DNA of 64,000 nt from Paulownia fortunei (taxonomy: Eukaryota > Streptophyta > Magnoliopsida > Lamiales > Paulowniaceae), in assembly GCA_019321725.1 (NCBI GenBank), contig CM033114.1, positions 18,642,278 through 18,706,277 on the forward strand. Direction: 5' to 3'. The notes beneath the pieces are model-generated. The model saw only the letters and a list, made by a program, of their open reading frames with translations. It was not told where the DNA came from and ran no database searches. Made by a program: the position numbers and the translations under genes. Of the stretch, positions 1 through 13,247 are shown piece after piece (positions within the stretch are counted from its first letter, which is position 1; every line of letters starts with the position of its first letter).

Positions 1-173
1 AAACAATATTCAAAGCTGAATAAGCCAATAAACTTCAAAATAAATCTAAAATTCATGCCAAACCCGTAGGTTAAGCTCACCTTGCATAGTTTTCTACTTG
101 AACTTGGTTATTTCTCCTTCTCTTTGCTTGTTTTGCCTCCTTCTTTGGTTGGAATCACTTAGGACTTAAAGTG

Positions 174-889
174 GTGAATCAATATTTAAAGTGTTATCTC
201 ATATGCATGATAGGTGATAGACCAAAAGATTGGGTACATTGGCTTCTATTAGCAGAATGGTGGTATAACACTAGTTACCACTCAGCCATCAAAACCTCTC
301 CTTATGAAATAGTGTATAACCAAGCCCCCTCAACACATTGAGTATAGTCTCGGAGAATCATCCCTTGAAGTGGTTGACAGGAGTTTACAACAAAATGAGG
401 CAACTCTTAGAGTGATTAAACAACATCTACTATAGACTCAAAATAGAATGAAAGTGCAAGCTGATAAAAAAATGAGTGAAATGACAACAAATGTTTATGA
501 AATCTCATTCCATAAACTTGCTCCAAGGTATTTTGGGACATTCAAGGTTCTACAAAAAGTGGGAAAAGTGGCATAGAAACTGGACCTTCTGAAACTGCCA
601 AAGTTCACTATACTTTTCATATTTCTCAGCCCAAGAAGAAGCATGGCTTCACACACTGCACCCCTCACTTACCAATAGCACTCACAGCACACGGGCATAA
701 TATTTTGGATCCTGAGGCAGTCTTGGACCACAGATTAATCAAAAGAAACAACAGACCGTAACTCGAGCACTCATCAAGTAGTTCAATGCTCCTATGGAGG
801 ACTGCTCTTGGAAAGATCTCTTTGCAATCCAACAGAAATTTCTCCATTTCAGTCCTTGAGGACAAAGACTTTGTTAGTGGGGGAGTAGT
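174..889 (+). pseudogene. Ty3/gypsy polyprotein remnant (integrase C-terminal part)
   Basis: From 174 the + strand reads in one frame through an integrase-like stretch with the plant gypsy signature AEWWYNTSYHSA followed by TSPYEIVY, until a TGA near 337. Beyond that, pieces of the region after the integrase core are readable in shifted frames, including HKLAPRYFG at about 515-545. Several stops and frameshifts interrupt it, so it cannot make a working polyprotein. In an intact element this part binds and inserts the cDNA. It lies directly upstream of a purine-rich tract and a probable 3' LTR, the expected gypsy order. The 5' half would lie left of the window. I infer an old, inactive copy; the family assignment rests on motif recognition. 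Confidence 0.75.
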
Positions 890-1400
890 TGTTACCAAGC
901 AAGTAAAAGATGTTAGCTCAAATTGAATGTTCCAACAAGAATTGGGAAGCATCAGATAATCAAGACTAGTAACTCAACAACAAATAAGAGAAAAAGAAAA
1001 GATGAAGCAGTCAAACCCACTTTTATAAGTAGAATAAATTTTTTTAGAGATAGCAACTTTAGAAATAAAAGCAAGAATCGTATACACTTAGTAATAATTT
1101 TGTAACACTTTACAAATTAAGTTTAGTCATTGATTAGCTATAAGTTAGTTACATTTAATAAGAGATTAAACTAACTAACCACCCAATTAGTTACTAAACT
1201 ATATTCCTATATAAATAAGGAAACAAACTCTAGCAATGAATTCATTCACATTTTGAGCTTCATTCTTGTTTCTTGAGTTTTTGAATTCTAAAATGAGAGT
1301 GAAAGGGCATTCTCGAGGTCTGAATTTCTATATTTTTTAGCTCCATAATCTTTTCTTGCCTTGTCCCAATTTTGTTAAGTAAGAAATTCCTTTGCCATGG
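875..1400 (+). mobile_element. Probable 3' LTR of the gypsy remnant with polypurine tract
   Basis: A purine-rich tract (TTAGTGGGGGAGTAG, about 873-888) precedes TGTTACC at 890, the usual arrangement at the start of a gypsy 3' LTR. Inside is a TATA-like TATATAAATA at 1209-1218 followed by a CT/T-rich leader, as in an LTR promoter. I could not fix the right end: no clear CA terminus or target-site duplication was found, so the end given is approximate. Confidence 0.5.
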
Positions 1401-2640
1401 ATCATGGATCAGAGGGATATTGGTTTAGAGTTTTTTGTTGAATTTTTTTTATTTTTAAAATATAAAAAATGATTTTAGCAGAGATATAAATAAGACGAAA
1501 AAATTATGGTCTTTTTGAAAATGGAGCATTAAATAAGGGATGATATCACCAAATAAATATTTATTTAATTTTTTAGAGTTAATTTCATTTTATTAAATAT
1601 TATATTTGTGTAAACAAATCGAACCGAGTCAAACATGATATTATTCAAATTTGTTTGAATTTTTATTGAGTTTTAAAAATTATGTTTGAGTTTGATTTGA
1701 TTGTTAATCGAATCAAATTTATACGAGTTTTAATTAAATCAAACACGAATTGAGTTCGAGTAACTTAATTTTTTTACACATATTTTTTTATTTTTTTTAC
1801 TAATCGAATCGAGTTCAAGGCAAGTTTTAAATTTTATCGAACAAAAAATATGTTTAAACTTAGTTTTTTAAATCAACAAATCGAGGACAAACAAGTTTTT
1901 ACTAATCAATTTTGAGTGGAATATCAAATAATTTGGTTTGTTTTTCAACCCTAACTCTCAAATGCATTAGTTTATCTATTTATGCTAATTCAGCAACATC
2001 ACTTTATCATCTTATAATCTTAAAATGCTTTAAATATTTATTTTAAATGATTGAATCATCATTTTTAATTATTTTAAGTGTTTTTTACTAATATTTTAAT
2101 TATATTTTAAAATTAATAAATTTATATATATTTTTTGTAATTTTTTTAATTTAAGTAATTAACACTTAATCGTAAATTAGTTTAAAGTTTTATTGTATCT
2201 AAATTTTATTGATTATTTTTTAAATTTAACATAATTTATATTTTTAGTATTTAATTGATTTTATATTAATATTTAATATATTTTGTGTATATTTTATAAT
2301 TTTTTCAACTTCACTAATTAATACTCAACAACAAATTCACTTGAAATTTTATTGTATTTTAATTTTAATTTTTTTAATTAATAATTTTTATTTAAATATT
2401 ATAGTTTGATTAACGATAATTTAAAAAAAAATAATATTTTGTTAAAACTTAAGATGAATAAAAAACGAATTATTAATAAAAAAAATTCTACTATAGTAAT
2501 ATAATATATTTAATTGTAATTTTGCAAGGGATTTTTAGATATTTTTTAACAAATGGCCTTTTTTGCATTTTTACCAAAAAATATAGTTGGGTTTTAAGCA
2601 TTTTATCCTTTTTTATGTTGCATATTTCACATTCAGTTTG
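1401..2640. other. AT-rich intergenic stretch and 5' flank of the aminopeptidase gene
   Basis: No coding region is recognisable. The segment at about 1610-1960 resembles 59430-59750 in the same orientation (alternating cgaatcgag- and gagttttaat-type blocks), so it is a degenerate dispersed repeat. The remainder is very AT-rich and gives no clear TATA box or other element for the downstream gene, which starts at 2660. Confidence 0.5.
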
Positions 2641-2659
2641 AGGCAAGACCACAAGAGAA

Positions 2660-5600
2660 ATGGCGGCCATAGCTCGGTTTCATCTTCTCCAGCCATCTCC
2701 ACTCCTCAAACCCTCAGCAATTCTATCCAAGTTTCCTCGGCCCTCACCTTTCTTCACTATCCAAACCAATAACAACAGCAATTCCCGCCACAACAGCGGC
2801 CTCGGCTGCGGCGGCCGTAAACTCTCCACCACTTCACCACTTCGGTCTAATTCCGAGGTCTCTGCATCTGTATTGTTTTTGTTCTTTGTTTCCATTTTGT
2901 GATGTATATAGTTGAAAATTAATATTCCAGATTTTGGTTGCAGAGCAGTAGTTCAAGTACTGAATCGAGCCAGTCAATAGTTGGCGATCTTCTGGACTAC
3001 CTCAATGAGTCCTGGACTCAGTTTCATGCTACTGGTATCGCATTTACTATTTTTGAAATTATGCATTTTGCAAGAATTCGGTTTAATTGTTGAACTAATT
3101 GCCACGTATTTTTCTTTGCTAACTTTATGTACCAAAAGGAGATTCCTTTTTTCTTTTTTTCTTTTAACTTCAACATGGTGTTACGAGGTAAGTTGATTAT
3201 AAGATGTGCAAAAATCTAGAGTAATCCCCCTTGTTCCTTGGAATTATTAGGCTTGAAAATTGAAACTAGGACGAGAATGAAATCACCCATTATATTTTTC
3301 TCAGGTTTTGATTGAGATATGAGATCAGGAAAATGTGCGAAAGGGAGTGATCTGGTAGAGCTGACGAGAATTATAAGTACAGAGGAAATGTGTGCTCATG
3401 TATGTATGTGGATGCTTGCAAACTAGAAAAAGAAAAAAGCTTGAAGCTGTGGTCCCGAAAATGGACATACCTAATTTCACTGGTATATTCAGCATTTCAT
3501 GTTGAATTGCCTGATGTCAAAGTAAATAACTTTAAGTGATAAAGCAATGAGAGTTTCCTAAGATTACCATACAGCCACTGAAGCAATTTTGATGGTATCA
3601 TTTACATGTCTTAGCAGGGTACCATTGCTGAAAAAGGTTTCATTGAATTCAAATGTCTACAAACTCCCCAAAACAGAACTAAACAAACTCCTATTGGTTA
3701 CTCAATATACTTTTGAAATGGGGATCTGGGGATTCATATCTAACTTAATGTGGGACAATGACTAGAATAATTTGAATGGACTGGTGTAATCGGCCAATCG
3801 GCCAACGGGGTCATCTAAACACAAAGATAGAGTGAATAGTACAAGGACCGTGAAAAAAGTTGATACTTCTTTCCAACATTACTTTTACACTGGGATATGC
3901 ATTTCAAATACTCTTATTAGCTACTATGATATTCTACATTGGTTGTGAAAGGAAATTGGAATGATTTATAATTGGATAAAATGGACTATCTGACAACTTG
4001 GGTTAATTATTTTCGCATAACGAGAATGAATGCGAAGTAGTTGCTAGCGGAGTCCGTTGTGCCGTGGTCTCGCTTCTGAGCCCCCACCCTATGGACCCGG
4101 GGCGTGACAACTTCGATGGAAAAATCTTTACTTTCTACAAGAAAAGAAGATTTGTATACTTGGAAAAAATGTTACTCCACTCTGGTGAGGAAGTGAATTC
4201 TGAATGTTATGCATTTACTGTGAGATGTTTCCTGATATTGCCGAATAGGCATTCTTTGCAACTGCCTACACTTGAGGAAGATAATGAAATATTCAGTGTG
4301 GAAATGGTGGAATAAAGTTTAATAAAGTCAAATTGATTATTCCTGCTATCACATAATGGGGAAAAGTTAGTTGCTAAGCTCTTCACATAAGTCACTTCAC
4401 TTGGTTTTAAAGTCCATTAACAATGAATAATCTTCTCTCACACTACAGCAGGCATAAATTTGTCAATATTGAACCATAAGAGTGAGAAAGCAAAATTAAT
4501 GACACAATATGTAAAATAAATTATATGTGCATCATACAGAATAAAGCAAATCTTAATGGTCATGTCACATGAGCAAAATGTGCAAAGTCGTAATAGTGAA
4601 ATGTCATCTGGTTTGGATTCTCAACAATATTTTGGATTCAACAAAGAATCTGGTGTTAGCATATTCTTGTGGATTGTTTACATGTTGTATGCCATTTATA
4701 TTTCTGTTGCTCACAGTGCAGTCTATGTAGAGAGCCGATGTAACTCAACCTATTCTACGGAAAAGAAACAAATTAATAGGTTTCTTTTTTTTGCGTTTAA
4801 AATCTGTAATTCACTGTTACTCTCTATTGTTTTCTCAGCTGAAGCAAAACGACAACTAGTTGCTGCTGGATTTCGTTTGCTGAATGAGAATGAAGAATGG
4901 GAACTGAAGCCTGGTGGTCGCTATTTTTTCACGCGGAACATGTCTTCTTTATTTGCCTTTGCCATTGGGGAAAAGTGAGTAAAATGCATCTTATACATTA
5001 CTCCAGATTCTGATGTGCCTGAGGCACTGGATCTTGTAAAGATAAATGTTTTTTTCTTTTTCTTTTTTCTAGATATACTTGTAGCTTCTCCAAATCATTT
5101 CCTTGATTTCTTCTTTCTTGTTGTCTCTTTTTCATCAATGTACTTTATGGTTTTTGCTTGGTGGCCTACGACATCAAAACTTTTTATTTTATTCCCTGTT
5201 TTCTCTATGATATTGGTTAATGAAAACCCTACATTAGTGTTGCAGGTATTCAATTGGCAATGGTTTTCACGTGATTGCTGCACATACAGATAGCCCATGT
5301 CTTAAACTGAAGCCAAAGTCTGCATCATCCAAATCTGGCTATCTTATGGTCAACGTACAAACTTATGGTGGTGGTTTATGGCACACTTGGTTTGACAGAG
5401 ACCTAAGTCTGGCTGGAAGGGTTATTGTTAGAGCTGATGATGGTTCCTTCTCACATAAACTAGTCAAGATAAAGAGACCTTTATTGCGAGTGCCTACACT
5501 TGCTATTCATCTCAACAGGTCTGTTGTTTCTCCCAAAGAATCACTTCCTCATTTCTCCTATTTTCTTGCTAAATTCCATACAAGTATATGCTCCGAGTTA

Positions 5601-8600
5601 AAATGCTGTTGACTACTCATGGCTGCAAAATGCTTTTTCTTTTGATAGAGTGGTTTGAAGGGTTAGGAGTATCTATCTGATAATCCTCTAAAAATTGAAA
5701 GAGTTATAGTCAACTTATATCTAGTTGTGACTCTATTCCTTGGAGAGGCCATTTCTGGTGGATTTTGAGGGAACTCATGGATAATTCTACTTTTCGTTGG
5801 CCTACTGAACTAATTGGCTCATTTTAATGAGCCATTACTGATGTAGTTGGGGATTTGGGAAATTACCAGAAAAAGGAAAGGAACCGAAAAAAATGCACAT
5901 TTTAGTCTGTAGTCTTGAACCTTCTATCTCTATTTAAGGTCAAAGAATCTATATTCCTCTCTACTTTTTCCACTGTTTATATTTGGTTATATGATGCTTG
6001 AGATTCATCTTATAGTGTTTATATGTGATGGCACCCATATTCTCTCTCTAAAAAAAATCAACTTTTTTTTTTTAAATTATTCAAACCCTTACAACTGATG
6101 TTTTCTAATATGGTTTATTTGAAGTTTCTTCAAACTGCTTCATTCTTGAGCACCACTGTAAGGATTTTATCAATTTATGTTGCTTATTTTTCTTATAGGC
6201 TATTCCATGCAACGTACAACTGTGTTAGAGATTTTTGTTTAATCAGATTGTGGCGTCACTGATGTTTGTGGCTTTTATGTTTGCTTCTTGATTGTTAGGA
6301 CAGTAAATACAGATGGGTTTAAGCCAAACCTTGAGACTCACCTCATCCCTCTTTTGGCAACAGAAGAGGACAAAATATCTTCTGAGCCTGATGACAAAAT
6401 TAGTGCGTCATCTTCAAAAGATGCTCACCACCAACTGCTCATGCAGGTATCTATCCGATCCCATTCTTCTATCGTAGGCATGGTGGTGTTTTGGGTTAAT
6501 ATGTGGATGAGAAAAAGTGAAGAAAGATGTGAATTTTTCAAAATAAATATATGCAAAAGGAAAGTTACTTCTGTGTAAAACATGTTGATCTGTAACTGGA
6601 ATTCTTACAAGTGCAAGAAAATATGGAAGGTCTATGTGCGCAAATGACGTATTGTTGGTGAATGTAGATTTTTCTCCTAAAAAAATCTTTGTCTATGGAT
6701 CTAAATTTCTACATTGTTTACAGTGTTCCCAGATGTTCAAAATTGCATTATCATGTTCATTCTTATCTAGACTCATATCTCCAACCACAACAAAAGAAAA
6801 GATAGACATTTTAGTTGCCTAAATGGATGATTAAGAAATTTTGCCAGCCGCCAGCACGGACGGTAAGACACATTCTCCGGTCACCCTGGAATCCAATTGA
6901 TGACGGTGGCTGTATAATTTCGTCTTCTCGATCTATTTCTAAATGCAAGTTTCTATTTGGGATTGAGTGGGAATAACTGAAATAGTAGTATCATAATAAA
7001 CTTAAAGCATAATCATACCCAGAACAAGCAATAATTTCCAAAAACAATTGTCATATTTCTGTTTGTGGGGTATCAACCTTTAAGATTGTATCTGAAGTGA
7101 GATTTTATAATGGGGAAGCAGAAGCATTTTTTGAGATTTTAAAATTGTTTTTGAGCTCTCAAATCGTTCAGCACAGACCCCACACTTGTTTCATTTTGAT
7201 GTATAGACCTTTAACCTAAATCATATAAAATTTCTCTTCTGGCTACACATCTGCAAGAGTAAAGGAATAAATCAAAAACTTCCAACTCGCCAAAATTGTC
7301 TTCATATATTACAGATTCTTGCTTCATTCATGTGATGTACTTGTACCAATCAAACGTTAATTTTCATGCTGGCCTCAGTCAGCGATCACATCCGAATCTT
7401 TGGTTGGTATAGATGATAAATATTTAGATATAGTGAAGAACATCTAAGGCATATGCACATATACATTTCATTTTTCAGATCTTGTCTGATGAGCTGGGCT
7501 GTAAGGTTCAAGATATTGCCAGCATGGAATTAAATGTCTGTGATACTCAATCCAGCTGCCTTGGAGGTGCTAATGATGAGTTCATATTTTCTGGAAGATT
7601 GGATAATCTGGCTTCAAGTTTTTGTGCATTAAGAGCTCTTGTTGATGCCTGTGCCTCACCTGAAGATTTAGCAAATGAGAATGCAATTCGAATGGTTGCT
7701 TTATTTGACAATGAGGAGGTAAATACCATTTGCTGCATAATTTTGATCGTCATGCCCTATCATTTGAATCAGACTCTCTTTGACAGAACAACTTAATAAA
7801 TGGTAGTTGAATCAGCTCTTACTGTTCTCCTAGCTGTTGTAAGAGTTGAGGAGTCTTGTGCTTTTTTTATACTGGGGACTCTAAAGCATAGCAGGATAAT
7901 TCGGATATCTCATAGTTTTCTTGCTCCCTTCTCCTTTTGAAGAACTATACTCAATATTGGTGTCAGTCAAGGGTTCCATTGATGACAGGCATTCTTTCTT
8001 AGAGTCTAGTTGGGGATGTTTCCAGATGGATAGAGGGTGCCATCAATTAGTGTTTGCCCCAAAACTTCTACATCCCTCTATAATAGAGCAATTGATAATG
8101 AGAGTGTATCTTGCATGCTAAAAAGGTGTACTTAGAGAAGAAAAGAAAAAACAAGGCTTGATGATCTTGCAAAGAAAATCCTGAAGTCACCTTTTCGACG
8201 AGACTCATGCAAGAAAAATGGCTTTTTCACACTGCCAATGAGACATTCTCAAAATTTTGAGATTTTTCTCCTACCCAAGACACCATGTAATCAATCGAGT
8301 CACTTCTCTGGTTGCCATCAATGCTTGACATAAGGCCCCTATACATGAACTTTGAAAAATATCATCCATAGCAGTGGCATAGGAAAAGGCTCCCGATTTT
8401 GTGAAAATGCAGTAATCACCCACCATTATTGGAAAAATAAAATAGCTAAAAGGAGTGCTTATGAGTTTTCCTTTGTCTTTAGCACAACACTCACATCAGA
8501 GAGGTTGTTTATCCAGGACAAACATGAAATAGAACATTATTATTGATGCTTTGCAGTAGTATACGTCGAATTCAAAGAAAAGATGCCATTGGGACACAGG

Positions 8601-11600
8601 CATCCATACTGTGATAGTGAGACATGAGAAAATTTACGTGTAAATTCCTGAAGCATTAGTGAATCCAGGATCAGGAATCAGGTCAGATAGATGAATCATA
8701 ACTAGATGGAGTCCACAAAGATTTCCTCAGCCTGTTATCATTGAATTTTCTACATGAAATGGAATATACAAAAACCGAATCAACCTCCAGAAAAAATTGC
8801 TCTGAGGTTTTGTGGTTGAAACTAAGTACTTGGAATGTATTTGCTGTTTCACAAGACATGATTTATGCCATGTGCCATAAAACCAAGGGCTTCAAGCCCC
8901 TATGATATGCAACCTCTTTCATACTTAACCAAGGGTAATGGAAAAGCTTTTACCATTTCTATTGATACAAAATGATATGTTGTCACACGTGGATGGATGA
9001 ATTCGGAACATATCTATAATGAAAAATCCATGCAGAGATGAGAGATGATGGTGAGATTAGAAGATGGCAATGTTTTGGTTTGTTTTTGGATGAGTTGGTT
9101 CCAAAGTTGTAGAAATTATCTTCAACGTGCCATACAATCTGCACAATCATTCCAGATTGTGTAGAACACTGATCGTTTTTGTTCTTTTTCTGACACATTA
9201 TTTCAGTAACCACTCCATGTTGTTACAGGTTGGTTCAGATTCATACCAGGGAGCAGGTGCGCCAACTATGTTTGAGGCCATGAGACGAATAATTGCTTGT
9301 TTAGGTCAACAGTCTGTTGGGGAATGTGGCTTTGCTCGAGCAATTCGTCACTCTTTTCTTGGTATGCTAATCTTTTTGTGGCAGGAGTATACATCTTTTT
9401 TCTCATAAATCTAAGTGCTATCTGTGAAATTCGATTTTATTTTCACATTAACTTAAAATTATAATTGATCTGGTTTTCTTAGAAAAGTAGAGATTTTCCC
9501 AACAAAAGGAAAAGACGTGTGCCATTATGAAGCATGAACTCAACAAATGAACACCTCTCTACTTTGAGGAAGTTCACTGAAAAATGATACAGTGTATATG
9601 GCTACGAAACTTCATATAGGTGGGAGACAACCTATGCACATGCCTAAACCTATCAAATATGCACTCTATGTTAGTACGTACTTGTTAATCATTTTTATTT
9701 AATTGTTGAAGTAGATATCTTTAGTCATTTGACCCAGCTTGCAAATACCTCAGCCATTGAGAGCTAGCTTGACTTGGTTATCTTCTATTTGAGTGATTAG
9801 TCCTTATTTGAGAATAATTGAGCACCTCTTTGCCAAGTTTCATCACTGTGCTGGTATGTGGGAGTGGAATTGGCTGGGTTAACAAATCCAAGGACATGAT
9901 TTAGTAAGCCAAGAAAGGAAGGAGGACAGAGAAATTATTTTGTCGATCATTCTATATATAATTTCTCCTGTCTAAAACATCTTATACTTATCTTAAGTTT
10001 GCTCTATATTTGAACACTTCTGCAGTGTCTGCTGACATGGCTCATGGAGTCCACCCCAATTTCATGGATAAGCATGAAGAAAATCATCGGCCAGTGTTGC
10101 AAAAGGGGCTTGTTATAAAGCATAATGCAAACCAACGTTATGCTACAAGTGGAGTCACATCTTTCCTTTTCAAGGAAGTTGCTAAAATTCATAATCTTCC
10201 CACTCAGGTGATTAAACTTTTACCTGACTTAATGCTACTAGATAAGGAGAAGAGGGAAACTGGAAACATAATTTGCTTCTTTGTCCACTAATTTTTAATG
10301 CACTTTCTCATGCTTTAATGCTTTTTGTCCACTATGTAAGCTGGTAGTTTGTTAATTGATCCTTTGGAACATAACAATTTTAGCCATTTAATTTATTTCA
10401 GAGTTGGCTTGGAACTGAGTTAGCATCATGCCCTATTAGGACATAAAAGCCCTCGAAGCCTCATTAAGAGTAGGGACATTGTAGTAATTTACAAAAGCAC
10501 GAGACTTGGACAAAAATGAGGAAATAGATAGACCTTCTGCCATTATGTAGTTTCAGAAACTTCACTGCTGTTATAACAATATCTCCTCTCAAATAAAGGA
10601 ATCAAAGGATTCTCCTTCTCCCTGTTGTTTATCACATAAGATGTACCAGTGAAATTTTGCACCTTATTATACAATGGAAAACTTGTTTATCACAGTGATA
10701 GAAATTATGATGCTTCCAAATAGTCAAGTGGGGGATTTCTCTTTAGTGGGGCTCTTTCGTGTGTTGCTTAAGGAATCTGAATTGAATAGATGAGTTGTCA
10801 AAATACGTAACAAGAAGATAACAAACTGATTGCAGCTTCATAGCTTGTGAACCTCCAACTCTCTGAATGACAGGGATAAAGTAATTAAGTAAGAATTGGT
10901 TTTTCCTTTGGTGTTTCTTTACTTTTAATAATTGTTTTATTAATATTACTTCAATGTCCTTATTTTTCTTTTCGCATAGGCTGTTGTGGCCACTACTAGT
11001 GGGCAGTTGGCTGATTTACTACCTTTAAGTAGTAATTCAGAAAGGCCGTATTTCAGCTATATAGCTTACTCTGATAACTCAATGTTGCTCTGCTTGCCAC
11101 CTAGTCTTTGCAGGTTGACAAACAGGTGTACGTATCACAAGTAAAACTTCAAATAAAAATATAGCAGGAAATGAATGCAGAATTGTGTACATTAAAGTCT
11201 CTGTACTCAATCAACTCCTGTTGCATCAATATTGGCTTCCTTGCATCAAATTAAACCTATCAAGAATTGTAATTTCCTGCACTTAGACCATGTTCTTCGA
11301 GTCTTTAGCATCAGATTATCATGTTTTAAGGATCCGAATCAGACACTTAGCCTTGTTAACATAATTGGACAATAGTCAACTAACATTAGGTGCATTTTGA
11401 TGTTTAGGGGCCAACTAAGGCCTTTAGGTCACTCACAGAGTTCTCCACAATGGATGTAGGATGTGGTATTACAAACTCCCTCACTCAAATACTTTGACAT
11501 GCTTGTTGCATCCATTCCACGGCAAGTCCCAGTCAGTAAGTACAAGACCAAGTTGATAACTCCATCTGGGTGGCTTTGCTACCATTATAAGGACTCTGCT

Positions 11601-12853
11601 TTGACTCTTGGCCTTTTCACATCATTGGACCCTCGGCAAACTGGTTCAAAATGCTTAAGCTCATCTTAACAAGTAGGAGTTGACAAAAGCCTTGTAATCA
11701 CTTGCATAATTATCCCACAATTGATGTGAATGTGGGATGGGACATGTATATTGCATTTCCATAAGTTTTCGGTGGCATTTAAGTTTTGCTACTTTTATTG
11801 TTTCATTGTTTGGCCGTCACTGACACGAGATTGAACCTTCTGGCTCAAAAATGCACTAATTACTAGAGGTCATTGCCAGTGTTTAAATAGTTATCCATCA
11901 ACATAGAAGATTGAATCTTCTGATTGAAAATTGTTTTAATTACAAAGTGGTCATTGGTAGCCAATTTTCAAATCATTATTCATCAACTAAGGTTTATTGC
12001 TGATGATCACGGTTTCATTCATTCTGGCATTAGTATGTTAAGGCAACTTTTGTGACATGGCCAAAATATTTGCCATGACAATTATCTTAAGGTGGATGTA
12101 TTTTAGGCGTTAATGATGTTTACTTTTGTATATTCCAATCTTTTACATATATAATTAGTGTATCATGGAAAGATCTAACTCACTCTTCTTCTGATGTGTT
12201 GGAAGTTTTTGAACACAAATAAAGGCAAATAGTTACAATGGAATTTAAAGGCCATTGTTATAGAACTATACATAAAAAGTTGCTTCTCAAAATTAAGGAA
12301 TAAAATAATAGATGGGGGAGTAGTGGATAGGGTTGGCATAACTGAGCTGTATAATTTTCATTCTATTTGATATCTAATGTTGTCATCATCCAAGCATTGT
12401 GGTTATCCAATGCATTATTTTGTGCAGGAATTTGTTGTGAGAAACGATATGGGATGTGGATCCACTATAGGTCCCATACTGGCTTCAGGAGTTGGAATTC
12501 GTACAGTTGATTGTGGCATAGCTCAGCTATCCATGCATAGGTGGGCATTTAAAGTTACGTTCCTGTATCACAATTATGTTCAGACTCTAGATGTGTTAAA
12601 ATGATAGCACTTGGACATTCTCAGAAAAACAAGCCATTTCATCAATGCTTCTATATCTGTTTCCTGGAAATTCATTTCGTATATCTATTCTTAAAATGCT
12701 GTTCGTATTCAGTGCGCCCTTTGCTTTCTTCTCTCTATTTGCAGTGTGAGGGAAATCTGCGGAAAAGAGGATGTGGACATTGCTTACAGGCACTTCAAGG
12801 CATTTTATAAAACATTCTCGAGCATTGACAAAAAGCTGAATGTGGATTTCTAG
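2660..12853 (+). CDS. Aspartyl aminopeptidase, M18 family, probably plastid-targeted
   Basis: This is a zinc exopeptidase that removes N-terminal Asp or Glu from peptides. Ten GT-AG exons join in frame: 2660-2857, 2944-3034, 4839-4974, 5246-5518, 6299-6446, 7479-7718, 9229-9361, 10026-10207, 12428-12540, 12745-12853, giving 540 residues. The M18 metal and catalytic pattern is complete: His155 in HTDSP, Asp324 in SGRLDN, Glu361-Glu362 in FDNEE, Asp410 in SADMAHG and His504 in QLSMH. The first 60 or so residues are Ser/Pro/Arg-rich with few acidic residues, like a chloroplast transit peptide. The length fits the longer of the two plant forms (about 525 residues) rather than the cytosolic form of about 477. 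The start is the first ATG in exon 1, directly before the transit-like segment. Intron 2 (3035-4838) contains a solo LTR and intron 8 (10208-12427) is 2.2 kb. Localisation is inferred. Confidence 0.95.
3925..4109 (+). mobile_element. Solo LTR of the TRIM family, inside aminopeptidase intron 2
   Basis: The segment matches the two LTRs at 23347-23528 and 23642-23834 along its length. Shared blocks include the GATTTATAA/GGTTTATAA block, GCGAAGTAGTTGCTAGCGGAG, GTCTCGCTTC, and the GGGCGTGACA-like end. No primer site or second LTR follows, so it is most simply a solo LTR left by recombination between LTRs. The left end is diverged and uncertain by a few bases, and no target-site duplication is evident. 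Confidence 0.75.
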
Positions 12854-12982
12854 CTTTTCAATGAAGAAAGATTTTAAAGTCATTCAGAGCCCCAAGCTTC
12901 ACGTTGGTTTCTTTTATCTCTTTGTTTGCCCCCCTCTTCATTTTGGGTGCAGCTGGGGTCTGGTTAGGGAGAGGGAAGGAAG

Positions 12983-12988
12983 AATAAA
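12983..12988 (+). terminator. Candidate poly(A) signal of the aminopeptidase gene
   Basis: AATAAA lies 130 bp after the stop codon. The gene ends tail-to-tail with the LITTLE ZIPPER gene, whose own candidate signal lies just beyond, so the two transcripts may terminate close together. Confidence 0.45.
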
Positions 12989-13089
12989 GATAGATAGATA
13001 CATGTGCACATGCACACATATATTGGAGGAAAGGAGAGGGGTTTAGACTACTATATTTTCTAATTGCACAAATGTTTCTAAAAAGCAAC

Positions 13090-13095
13090 TTTATT
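13090..13095 (-). terminator. Candidate poly(A) signal of the LITTLE ZIPPER gene
   Basis: TTTATT on the + strand is AATAAA on the minus strand, 153 bp beyond the stop codon at 13248. Confidence 0.4.
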
Positions 13096-13247
13096 CTGTT
13101 TCTGAAAAATTGCAGAAACGGGTATTACTGGATGCAGATCGATACGACGAAAAACAAAATAGACTAGAAAAACATTTATCAGCTCATAGGGTTTCACATA
13201 AATTATAGAACATTGGCAAGGAAGTTCCAATAGGTCTCCAAACTTGT

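Noticed and set aside
10980..11126. Possible extra exon in aminopeptidase intron 8
   Set aside because: Joining exon 8 directly to 12428 gives the uninterrupted family sequence (LPTQ then [11 protein letters not shown]), and nothing here resembles an M18 segment.
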